Source of the DNA: Ruminococcus sp. UBA3387
GTDB taxonomy: Bacteria; Bacillota; Clostridia; Oscillospirales; Ruminococcaceae
Length of the DNA stretch: 7,660 nt
Reading direction: 5' to 3'
NCBI GenBank assembly: GCA_002358895.1
Contig: DEPR01000083.1
Span: 2,262-9,921 of the forward strand
Shown here: positions 1-5,800 of the stretch, in pieces
How positions within the stretch are numbered: the first letter of the stretch is position 1
Layout: every line of letters begins with the position of its first letter
The notes under the pieces: model-generated
Database searches by the model: none
Told to the model about the DNA's origin: nothing
The model's input: only the letters and a program-made list of their open reading frames with translations
Translations under genes and position numbers: made by a program

Positions 1-366
1 CTTGTGAAAATGGGGCTTGAGGATAAGGAGAAATCATATCCCTGTGAGCTTTCGGGAGGCCAGCAGCAGCGTGTTTCAATCGCAAGAGCCTTGGCGTTAA
101 GTCCCGAAATCCTGTTCTTTGACGAACCTACATCTGCCCTTGACCCTGAACTTACGGGAGAAATCCTGAAGGTAATAAAGGAGCTTGCAAAGGATAAAAT
201 GACTATGGTAATCGTTACCCACGAAATGGATTTTGCAAGAGATGTTGCAAACCACGTTATCTTTATGGACGGTGGCTATATCGTTGAAGAAGGTCCACCT
301 GAAAAGCTGTTCGGCAACGCACAGAACGAGCGTACAAAACAGTTCTTGCAAAGATATAAGTCATAA
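1..366 (+). CDS. Amino-acid ABC transporter ATP-binding protein, 3' part (GlnQ-like)
   Basis: This is the C-terminal ~121 residues of a cytoplasmic ABC ATPase that powers uptake, probably of polar amino acids; the reading frame is already open at base 1 and runs to TAA at 364-366. Visible in order are the ABC signature LSGGQQQR, Walker B ILFFDEP, the D-loop SALDPE, the H-switch histidine in VIVTHEM, and a C-terminal segment (MDGGYIVEEGPPEKLF) typical of the polar amino-acid (GlnQ/HisP/ArtP) family. The Walker A lysine and Q-loop would lie upstream, outside the window, so this is a partial gene because of the window edge and shows no sign of damage. Partner permease and binding-protein genes are expected further left. 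It is convergent with the phage operon and separated from it by two hairpins. ABC ATPase identity is near certain; the amino-acid specificity is inferred from family resemblance. Confidence 0.93.
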   Translation, partial: LVKMGLEDKEKSYPCELSGGQQQRVSIARALALSPEILFFDEPTSALDPELTGEILKVIKELAKDKMTMVIVTHEMDFARDVANHVIFMDGGYIVEEGPPEKLFGNAQNERTKQFLQRYKS

Positions 367-370
367 TTAT

Positions 371-397
371 CAGCCACCAACAGGTGGCTGTTTTTTT
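371..397 (+). terminator. Intrinsic terminator of the ABC transporter gene
   Basis: A perfect 8-bp GC-rich stem (CAGCCACC pairing with GGTGGCTG) with an AACA loop is followed by seven T residues, and it starts four bases after the transporter stop codon. This is a textbook rho-independent terminator for plus-strand transcription. No T-tract follows in the minus direction, so it acts one way. Confidence 0.93.
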
Positions 398-480
398 GTA
401 GGGCAGGCGTACTCGACATCCCGTTATAAAATGTGATTTATTTTTATAAACGGGGCGATGTGGGTATGTCCCCCCCTGCA
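396..480. repeat. Imperfect palindromic intergenic repeat (MITE/REP-like)
   Basis: Two arms can be paired across a short AT-rich centre. The left arm begins TGTAGGGCAGGCG and ends CCCGTTATAAAA (420-431). The right arm begins TTTTATAAACGGGG (442-455) and ends near CCCCCCTGCA (471-480). The inner arms pair over about a dozen bases with a one-base indel; the outer parts pair less well but both end in a TGYAGGG-like border. No reading frame is evident. The 11-mer CGACATCCCGT (414-424) recurs with one or two changes on the opposite strand at 7609-7619 and 7644-7654, which suggests a dispersed family. Whether it is a non-autonomous transposon, a REP-type element or an element boundary is not decidable here. 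Confidence 0.55.
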
Positions 481-515
481 ATATTTTTTCATTTTTCACT
501 ATTTATTATTCACTG

Positions 516-541
516 AAAAGCACCACTGAAGTGGTGCTTTT
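516..541. terminator. Bidirectional terminator between the two convergent operons
   Basis: The sequence AAAAGCACCAC, a TGAA loop, then GTGGTGCTTTT forms a perfect 11-bp stem. A/T runs on both sides mean that the RNA from either strand ends in a U-rich 3' arm (GTGGTGCUUUUU on plus, GTGGTGCUUUUC on minus). It starts three bases downstream of the stop codon of the hub-like gene on the minus strand, so it is the natural 3' end of the phage operon, and it gives a second stop for transporter read-through. Confidence 0.88.
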
Positions 542-544
542 TAA

Positions 545-1474
545 TTATGCGTAGCTGTCTCTGTAAACGGTTATTTTAGTGAAAACTCCGTTTTTGTTAC
601 CGTAAAAAATAACGCCTGAAATATACTCTGCCAGCATGAAACCCACGCCGTCCAAATTGTATATCGCCCGATTCATAAGATTTTCAAACTTGTGCCCAAC
701 ATAAGTGATATAAACAGCATTTCTTGCCTTGTCGGAGTATCTGAGCTTTGACTGAAGTCCATCGTCGGGAGATGCAAGCCATTGCTGGTCAAGAGCATAG
801 TATTTTTCCCTTACAATATTATATTGGGAGGAAATACTGTTGTCCCGGGAGTAGGAATACTCATCGTTTATGTCTTTCATATATACCCTCGAAATGATAC
901 CGGAGGTGGAAACCGTTTCTCCCATAGAAACAATAGTCTCGTTGTTGTAGTTTATCCTGGTTTCCACTTTGGGTAAACTGACCGAAACGGTGTTTGTGTC
1001 GGTAATGAAAGGATAATTCTTGTATGCCTTGTATGCATATGCACATACTGCGTCCCATATAGTAGACTTTTCCTTTACAAAAATATACCCCACATTTTCC
1101 GTATCCGACTGCCATTGAACATTAGGAATAGCCGTGTTGGAATTCATAAGACTGCTCAGGTTTGAATCAGCAATAAGCCCGGGTTCAGGCTCATTCTGCC
1201 CTAAAAGCATAGTGTATCCTCTTGAGAGGAAGGAAATGAAACACCTGCCGTCCTTAAAGGTCTTTGACAAATCGTCAGCCATCCCCCTGTGCAAAAGGGT
1301 GTTGTTGTAGTATAGCTCCACAGAACATACAGCCGCCAGCTCGAAATCTGCGATTACCGTTCCTGAGCATTGGGTGTATGGGGTGTATCGTTCCCTGATA
1401 AAACGGAAGTTCAGCGGTGTTGCCTCGTAAACCGTGTCGGCAACGTTTTTGAAAACTACCTTAACGTTTTCCAT
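545..1474 (-). CDS. Baseplate/tail hub-like protein (gp44/GpP type)
   Basis: This 309-residue protein resembles the hub proteins (Mu gp44, GpP and late-control-D relatives) that cap the tail tube and join it to the tip. The N-terminal part (~18-105) is beta-rich and contains ERYTPYTQCSGTVIADFE, then a short 'LYYNNTLLHRGMADDL' strand pair, then FISFLSRGYTMLLGQNEPEPGL at 79-100. That last stretch matches the position and style of the hub motif 'GRSR..DLVDCSA' and of clostridial prophage tail proteins. Residues ~130-165 (YIFVKEKSTIWDAVCAYAYKAY) resemble the second hub domain, and the C-terminus is again beta-rich. The chosen ATG is preceded by AGGTGA at 8 bases and lies one base after the upstream stop; an in-frame start at 1546 would overlap the previous gene by 71 bases. 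No signal peptide or membrane segment was seen. It is the last gene of the operon. The hub call is from remembered family resemblance, without a profile search. Confidence 0.6.
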   Translation of the reverse strand: MENVKVVFKNVADTVYEATPLNFRFIRERYTPYTQCSGTVIADFELAAVCSVELYYNNTLLHRGMADDLSKTFKDGRCFISFLSRGYTMLLGQNEPEPGLIADSNLSSLMNSNTAIPNVQWQSDTENVGYIFVKEKSTIWDAVCAYAYKAYKNYPFITDTNTVSVSLPKVETRINYNNETIVSMGETVSTSGIISRVYMKDINDEYSYSRDNSISSQYNIVREKYYALDQQWLASPDDGLQSKLRYSDKARNAVYITYVGHKFENLMNRAIYNLDGVGFMLAEYISGVIFYGNKNGVFTKITVYRDSYA

Positions 1475-1475
1475 A

Positions 1476-1841
1476 TCAGCTTTCACCTGCCTTCTCAAAA
1501 ACAAGGGTAATTTCCCCCATAAAAGAATCCTTGCCCAGAACAGCACTGCCCTTTGTAAGAACCATTGATGTAAATTTAATGCTGTCTACGTTAAACCCTG
1601 AAATAACCGAGCCGGAATTATCATTGATATACTCCATTATTGCGTCAAAATCATCTCTCATAAACCTGCCTTTTAAAGTAAGCAGATAGGGGACTTTTCC
1701 ATTTATAGCATAGGACAGCCCGTTTGTCATAACAGGGTATTTGGACACCTGTGTTCCACCGTCAACAGACATAGAATCAAATAGAAATTTAAAGCTTCCG
1801 TGAACAAAATGGTATTTTAAATTTGCATATAAATCTGCCAT
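1476..1841 (-). CDS. Small phage structural protein of unknown function, possibly tail-tube or tip-like
   Basis: I do not recognise a named family for this 121-residue protein. It is mostly predicted beta strand with one clear helix (RDDFDAIMEYINDN, about residues 61-74) and ends in a strand (FMGEITLVFEK). A small beta sandwich with a single helix is the general build of tail-tube, tube-initiator and baseplate-adaptor proteins. Its place between the connector genes and the hub gene fits a ring linking the two, but that is inference. The ATG at 1841 is preferred because GGGAGGG stands 8 bases upstream and the codon follows the previous stop by one base; a GTG three codons earlier would be only about two bases from that same site. 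It could equally be a hub chaperone. Confidence 0.5.
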   Translation of the reverse strand: MADLYANLKYHFVHGSFKFLFDSMSVDGGTQVSKYPVMTNGLSYAINGKVPYLLTLKGRFMRDDFDAIMEYINDNSGSVISGFNVDSIKFTSMVLTKGSAVLGKDSFMGEITLVFEKAGES

Positions 1842-1842
1842 A

Positions 1843-2268
1843 CTATGCACCCTCCCATAAACTGCTCAGGGTAACCAACACCTTGAAATCCACATAAACC
1901 TGGCCCTCAAGCCTGCCTAAAACGGCGTTTTCGGTTATTATGTCTCTTTTTACGGAAGTGGCGATAATTTGTGGTGAAAACCCGATTTTTACAACAAAAT
2001 TGCTGATTTTTTTATCTAACTCCAAGTGGTCGTCAAAAATCCCACGCTTGCCCATAAGTCTGACGCAAAGCTTCCCCGAAAGCTCCGTGGCGTAGGTCTT
2101 GCAGTCAAGAGAGCGTACCCAGCGTGACGATGTCAGCTCTTTAACGGCAATAAACCCAAGATAATCTTCAGGGTAATCCAGAGTATCTACGTTTTCAAAA
2201 TCCTCAAAAGCAGTGAAACCCGACTTTTTTAAAGCCGACCCGATTATACTTTTTATGCTGTCCGTCAT
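1843..2268 (-). CDS. Head-closure or tail-terminator-like connector protein
   Basis: This 141-residue protein begins at an ATG that abuts the stop codon of the upstream gene (TAAATG) and has GGAGGG at 7 bases. The N-terminal ~20 residues form an amphipathic helix (MTDSIKSIIGSALKKSG). The rest alternates strands and helices, with a final strand pair of the form 'LEGQVYVDFKVLVTL' as found in tail-terminator and tail-completion proteins. No catalytic motif, signal peptide or membrane segment is visible. In HK97-like and Mu-like phages the gene two places after the capsid gene normally encodes a head-closure or tail-terminator ring, and the size fits. The exact role is uncertain. Confidence 0.5.
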   Translation of the reverse strand: MTDSIKSIIGSALKKSGFTAFEDFENVDTLDYPEDYLGFIAVKELTSSRWVRSLDCKTYATELSGKLCVRLMGKRGIFDDHLELDKKISNFVVKIGFSPQIIATSVKRDIITENAVLGRLEGQVYVDFKVLVTLSSLWEGA

Positions 2269-2643
2269 TTAATTACCCTCCGTTGCAAAGAAAGTGAAAC
2301 TGTTATCCCCGATAATGTCCTTGATTGAATCAAATACCGACTTTTTCAACTCGTATGCAGCAGTAATTGAATAGTCCTGATAAGCCTGATTTACAACCTT
2401 TCCATTCTGTGAAACCACTATCTTTTCATTAAGATTCCGAGTGAGAATATAGTCATAAACAGCGTGAACAGCAGCCGCATATTCGCATCTTTCCCGCTGG
2501 CTTTCCGACAGAGTCTCTTTAAGCCTGTTTTCTATGTAGCTGACCGAGTTGTCGATAATCGCATATTGAGAAAAATCTTCAGCAGGAATCCCCGTAAGTC
2601 TTAGAAAATAATCGGTTACTTTAATTTTATTTAATTGTAACAA
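2269..2643 (-). CDS. Head-tail connector (HK97 gp6 / YqbG-like adaptor)
   Basis: This 124-residue, strongly helical protein lies directly after the capsid gene, where phages place the adaptor ring that binds under the portal. Helices include residues ~7-16 (KVTDYFLRLT), ~27-44 (SVSYIENRLKETLSESQ) and a longer one around 46-70 (ERCEYAAAVHAVYDYILTRN). The pattern of a short N-terminal helix, an 'I.NSVSYIENRL' helix and a long hydrophobic helix matches gp6/YqbG-type connectors. Translation starts at TTG, not ATG: AAAGGAGG lies 7 bases upstream of it, and no ATG lies nearby in frame. The gene is separated from the capsid gene by a hairpin that probably lowers its expression relative to capsid. 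Confidence 0.62.
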   Translation of the reverse strand: MLQLNKIKVTDYFLRLTGIPAEDFSQYAIIDNSVSYIENRLKETLSESQRERCEYAAAVHAVYDYILTRNLNEKIVVSQNGKVVNQAYQDYSITAAYELKKSVFDSIKDIIGDNSFTFFATEGN

Positions 2644-2650
2644 TATAAAA

Positions 2651-2658
2651 CCTCCTTT
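2651..2658 (-). promoter_or_regulatory. Strong ribosome binding site that fixes a TTG start
   Basis: AAAGGAGG on the minus strand lies 7 bases before the TTG at 2643. The near-perfect match to the 16S rRNA 3' end and the ideal spacing decide the non-ATG start of the connector gene. Confidence 0.8.
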
Positions 2659-2668
2659 AAGAGAAATC

Positions 2669-2686
2669 CGGGCAGTTGCCTGCCCG
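2669..2686 (-). promoter_or_regulatory. Intercistronic hairpin after the capsid gene (attenuator or mRNA stabiliser)
   Basis: CGGGCAG and CTGCCCG form a perfect 7-bp GC-rich stem; on the minus-strand transcript the loop is GCAA, a stable GNRA tetraloop. It sits 16 bases after the capsid stop codon and is followed by GATTTCTCTTAA, a broken T-run only. It is therefore better read as a partial terminator or a 3' block to exonucleases than as a full stop. Such elements commonly let capsid mRNA accumulate above that of downstream connector genes. Confidence 0.65.
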
Positions 2687-2702
2687 AATTATGGGGTTAA
2701 TT

Positions 2703-3677
2703 TTATGCGTTTGTGCTGATTGTAAGAACAGAACCGTCTGTGAGCTTTGAGAAGCCTGCTGTGATTGAAGCTGTAACCTGACTGCACTGTGTAATGATTT
2801 CCTTGTCAGTTTCAATGATAAGGTCTGTGCCGAATACTACTTCAACACCGCAATCCTTGTCAATTCCTACTGCAATGTCGTCTGAAAGTCCGACACACTT
2901 AACAATAGTCATACCGAAAGGTGTCTTTACAGCGTTACCTGAAACATAGTCATATTCGCAGTTCTTCATCTCGTCAAGTGAGAGGATTTTTGCAAGTGTT
3001 GCAGGTGATACAACCAGAGTTGACATATTGAAGCTGTCCATAGATGACCAGAATGTTGCAAGGTCGTTGTATGTAAGCTCTGCACCTGAAATTGATTCAG
3101 GGCTGAGACCTGCAATGATTTCGTCAATAGCAGCGTTGTTCATTTCTCTTGCAATCTGTGCACCCATTCTCTTGAGGAGTACGCCTACTGCATCAAGACG
3201 CTGTTTTCTGATTGATTCATATGAGAAGTTCAATCCTCTGCCATACTTGACCATAGCCTTTGCAGGTGAAGCAAGTGTTACTGTGCTTGTCTTGAGTGAG
3301 CCTGCCTGTTCAGCTGTTGAAGCTTCATCGCTTGTTGTTGCTACAAGGCTTCTGAAGTCGATAGCGTCAATATATGAAACTGTTGCGGCAATGTCCGCAA
3401 AGATTGAAGCTTCTTCCATACCCTGCTTGATTGTTCTGCGTACATATTCAGGGAAAAGCACTGCTGTTTCAGCTGTCTGGAAGAATTTTTCCACTCTGTC
3501 TGAGTTCTTGCCTGAAATCTTGATGTCAAATCTCTTGAGCTGACGTTCAAATGCGTCAAGACCCTCAAGCTCTGTACCCTTGTAATTTGTGTCAGGGTCA
3601 AGGTCTGAAAGTGCCTGAGTAAAGCTCTTGCCTGTGATTGAATAAAGTTCGTTTTCAAGTTTAATTGTGTTATACAT
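2703..3677 (-). CDS. Major capsid protein, HK97 fold
   Basis: This 324-residue protein would form the icosahedral shell. The N-terminal ~65 residues are helical and charged, shorter than the HK97 delta domain. Residues ~68-100 (TAETAVLFPEYVRRTIKQGMEEASIFADIAATV) look like the start of the P-domain with its long helix. Residues ~109-160 fit the E-loop and spine-helix region, ending in KYGRGLNFSYESIRKQRLDAV, a segment I recognise from clostridial phage capsids. The A-domain follows, with 'STLVVSPATLAKIL', and the protein ends in a beta-rich tail. The ATG has AAAGGAG 9 bases upstream. Length and position after the protease fit the family. The codon choice is more biased than in neighbours (mostly AAG, CTT, ACA and TCA), as expected for an abundant protein. 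No cross-link residue pair can be asserted from sequence alone. Confidence 0.88.
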   Translation of the reverse strand: MYNTIKLENELYSITGKSFTQALSDLDPDTNYKGTELEGLDAFERQLKRFDIKISGKNSDRVEKFFQTAETAVLFPEYVRRTIKQGMEEASIFADIAATVSYIDAIDFRSLVATTSDEASTAEQAGSLKTSTVTLASPAKAMVKYGRGLNFSYESIRKQRLDAVGVLLKRMGAQIAREMNNAAIDEIIAGLSPESISGAELTYNDLATFWSSMDSFNMSTLVVSPATLAKILSLDEMKNCEYDYVSGNAVKTPFGMTIVKCVGLSDDIAVGIDKDCGVEVVFGTDLIIETDKEIITQCSQVTASITAGFSKLTDGSVLTISTNA

Positions 3678-3691
3678 AATTTTTTCTCCTT

Positions 3692-4576
3692 TTAGTTGAT
3701 TTTAAAATTGTCATTGTGATTTTTGTCATAGGATTTTGCAGATACCTTTTCTTCATTTGAATTTTTCTCCTGCAAATCCCTTTCAAGGCTTTCTTTCAGC
3801 TCTAAAAGCTGATTGAAGTCCATATTTTCAGTAAGAATACCTACTGTTTTTACTGTTATAACAGGGTTGCAAAGGAAGCTGAGTCGCAGAATTTCTCTTT
3901 TGATTATGTCCCTTGCCACTGCATTTTCCTGTCTTGCCTGTGCAAGCTGTGATTTCATCACCTCAACAGCGTCGCTGTCCTTTTCAGTGTTGCCGTATTT
4001 CTTTGTTACACCAGCGTTTTTCTGTGCAGGAACAGCAACAAAGGACCACTCGTATGCGTCATAAGGCTCATCAAGAATTACACAGCAGACCTTATCCCCA
4101 TAAACTGCACCCTTGATATGGGTGCAAGGGGATTTTTTCATATCTGCACCACAGATTGAGCAAAGCTCCTTTTTAACCGAACAGCTCACCGAAACTTCCT
4201 TTTTGATACCGCCTTCAATTTCGGCAATCAGGTCGGCAGTTTTGGCCGTTCTCACCATATAAGCCTTTGCAACAAGGCAGGTGTATGGCTCTCCTGCAGT
4301 AGTTTCACGGTCTGTATAGGTCTTTACTTCCGTGTCAAAAATTCGTGCAGTCTGATTTTCGCCCTTGGGATTGTGGTCAAAAATCCCTGTTTTACCCAGG
4401 AAAAGCTCTGCAAGCTTTCTGAGTGCTTCAACAGAAAATCTCTCGTTATCACGGTCGATTTCGTTATCGCAAAGCACCACAGGGAAAGCATAAACTTCAT
4501 CAGCCGTCAACGGCTTTCTTGTAAATCGGTTCAGCTTTTCAAGTAGCTCTTCCGTTAATGTAAACTCGTTTTCCAT
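3692..4576 (-). CDS. Prohead protease with zinc-knuckle insert and C-terminal scaffold-like region
   Basis: This 294-residue protein is probably the serine protease that trims the procapsid from within. Residues 30-70 (AFPVVLCDNEIDRDNERFS... GIFDHNP) contain a likely catalytic His68. KKEVSVSCSV at 125-134 corresponds to the 'VSIGF'-type serine motif, with Ser129 the likely nucleophile. EWSFVAVPAQKNAGV at 176-190 is the conserved closing motif. Between serine and closing motif lies C139-x2-C142-x8-C151-x-H153, a plausible zinc knuckle. From ~200 onward the chain is charged and helical (ESLERDLQEKN-like heptads), which suggests a fused scaffold. The ATG overlaps the portal stop by one base and has GGAGGT 8 bases upstream. 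The second serine motif residue is Val-Ser-Cys instead of the usual Ile-Gly-Phe, so activity is not guaranteed. Confidence 0.75.
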   Translation of the reverse strand: MENEFTLTEELLEKLNRFTRKPLTADEVYAFPVVLCDNEIDRDNERFSVEALRKLAELFLGKTGIFDHNPKGENQTARIFDTEVKTYTDRETTAGEPYTCLVAKAYMVRTAKTADLIAEIEGGIKKEVSVSCSVKKELCSICGADMKKSPCTHIKGAVYGDKVCCVILDEPYDAYEWSFVAVPAQKNAGVTKKYGNTEKDSDAVEVMKSQLAQARQENAVARDIIKREILRLSFLCNPVITVKTVGILTENMDFNQLLELKESLERDLQEKNSNEEKVSAKSYDKNHNDNFKIN

Positions 4577-5730
4577 CAGTTTTTACCTCCTTTTTCGTTT
4601 TCGTTTTTCATCTCAAGCTCTTCAGCCTGAGCGTTGTACAGTCTTGCCCTTGCAAGTGCCTCCTCGTCCTGAAGATTGATTGTTGCCCACTCAACGGAAA
4701 CATCGCTGTCGATGCCGTTAAGTCGCAGAAATGTTAAGCCGATTTTTCTTAGCACAGGTGTGAGCAGACGGCGGTAATACTCCAGCTCACTTGTGAGAAT
4801 ATCAGCCTGCTGCGAGGACATTCTTTCGGTTGTGGACCAGTTAAGCCCCAGCAGGAATGGTGGAATTGACAGCTTTGCAACAATCTGCTCAAGAAGCTGA
4901 CGGACAGGAATTTCCGTATCAATAAGCTGGTTTTCTGCACCGATTACCTTAATCTGCACATCGCCTACTGCCACAAAATCCTTTACTGTACCGTGCCTTG
5001 CGGAAGTCATTCCCTCAGACCATTCCTTTGCAATTTCCATAGCCCTTTCCTTGGCATAAGCCTTATCGCTTTCATCGGTAGGGTTATAGGTTACTGCATA
5101 ACGGACATTCCCCACTCTGTCAAAATTCTGACCGATACATTCATAAATCCGCATCAGAATACTGCTCAAAGCAGGCAGTCCTCTGAGAATTGACACTCCG
5201 TCAGGGTGCTTAGGACTTGGGTTAAGAGCTGTATACAACATTCTTTCAGGGTTGATAACGGGGCTTTCTTCATCTGAGAAAATTCTTATGATTTCCTTTT
5301 CGTTACGGGTTTTCCCTTCTTTCACCCTGAAAAGACTGCTGTCGCCCACCCAGAGTCCATTGACTGTACGATTATTTTTGTCGGGGAGAATTTCACCGAT
5401 TGCCTTGCCGTATGTAAGAAGTGAATCCAGATACATATCGGCAAAGGTATTGATTGACACTCCCGACACTCCCACAGGGACTTCCATTGAAAACCTGTCA
5501 AGCAGGGGCTGGACTGCTTCATTTTCGGCTTTCAGCTTAAAATCTCCTGTAAGTCTTACAATTTTTCCGATGCAGGCATCAAGAATCGGGATTTCTGTAC
5601 GGAGGCAATCATATAGCTCGTGCTCAAGAAATTCTCCTGTAGGTGCAAGCCTGAATATCTGATTCGGTGCTTGTCTGCCTGCATTTGCCGATATTTTTTC
5701 GGCCGTTTTTTTACTGCTGAACAGTTTCAT
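4576..5730 (-). CDS. Phage portal protein (HK97-like)
   Basis: This 384-residue protein would form the dodecameric ring at one capsid vertex through which TerL pumps DNA and to which the connectors bind. The N-terminus (EIPILDACIGKIVRLTGDFKLKAEN, ~46-70) is the usual portal entry helix and strand. TFADMYLDSLLTYGKAIGEIL at ~95-115 and PERMLYTALNPSPKHPDGVSILRGLP at ~161-186 are typical portal wing motifs. IPPFLLGLNWSTTERMSSQQADILTSELEYYRRLLTPVL near residues 295-335 is the conserved stem/crown region. The length is at the short end for the family. The ATG has AAAGGA about 10 bases upstream. The 70-base gap from terL holds a small hairpin; the stop overlaps the protease start, implying translational coupling. 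Confidence 0.88.
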   Translation of the reverse strand: MKLFSSKKTAEKISANAGRQAPNQIFRLAPTGEFLEHELYDCLRTEIPILDACIGKIVRLTGDFKLKAENEAVQPLLDRFSMEVPVGVSGVSINTFADMYLDSLLTYGKAIGEILPDKNNRTVNGLWVGDSSLFRVKEGKTRNEKEIIRIFSDEESPVINPERMLYTALNPSPKHPDGVSILRGLPALSSILMRIYECIGQNFDRVGNVRYAVTYNPTDESDKAYAKERAMEIAKEWSEGMTSARHGTVKDFVAVGDVQIKVIGAENQLIDTEIPVRQLLEQIVAKLSIPPFLLGLNWSTTERMSSQQADILTSELEYYRRLLTPVLRKIGLTFLRLNGIDSDVSVEWATINLQDEEALARARLYNAQAEELEMKNENEKGGKN

Positions 5731-5772
5731 TCAGTTATCTTCCTTTCAATAATTCTGATATGTTTCAGGTGC

Positions 5773-5795
5773 AAAAGGCCTGAGCCAAACCTTTT
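5773..5795 (-). promoter_or_regulatory. Small hairpin between terL and portal
   Basis: On the minus-strand transcript AAAAGGTTT pairs with AGGCCTTTT (nine pairs, two of them G-U) around a GGCTC loop. It lies six bases after the terL stop and about 40 bases before the portal start. There is no T-run beyond the four U residues in the stem, so it could be a weak attenuator or a processing site. Function is unproven. Confidence 0.35.
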
Positions 5796-5800
5796 CAATT

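Noticed and set aside
398..544. Search for an attachment site, tRNA gene, small RNA or CRISPR repeats left of the cassette
   Set aside because: No tRNA fold, direct repeat or spaced repeat array is visible; the sequence is accounted for by the palindromic repeat and the second terminator.
1475..1546. Upstream start adding 24 hydrophobic residues to the hub-like protein, which could be mistaken for a signal peptide
   Set aside because: It overlaps the preceding gene by 71 bases. The ATG at 1474 has a well-spaced AGGTGA and follows the previous stop by one base.
1476..2643. Programmed frameshift typical of tail-assembly chaperone genes
   Set aside because: The genes here are separated by proper stop/start junctions with their own ribosome binding sites, and no slippery heptamer sits at an overlap.
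3028..3543. 171-codon plus-strand open frame antisense to the capsid gene
   Set aside because: It mirrors the capsid reading frame, has no ribosome binding site or recognisable domain, and is explained by the capsid gene's codon bias.
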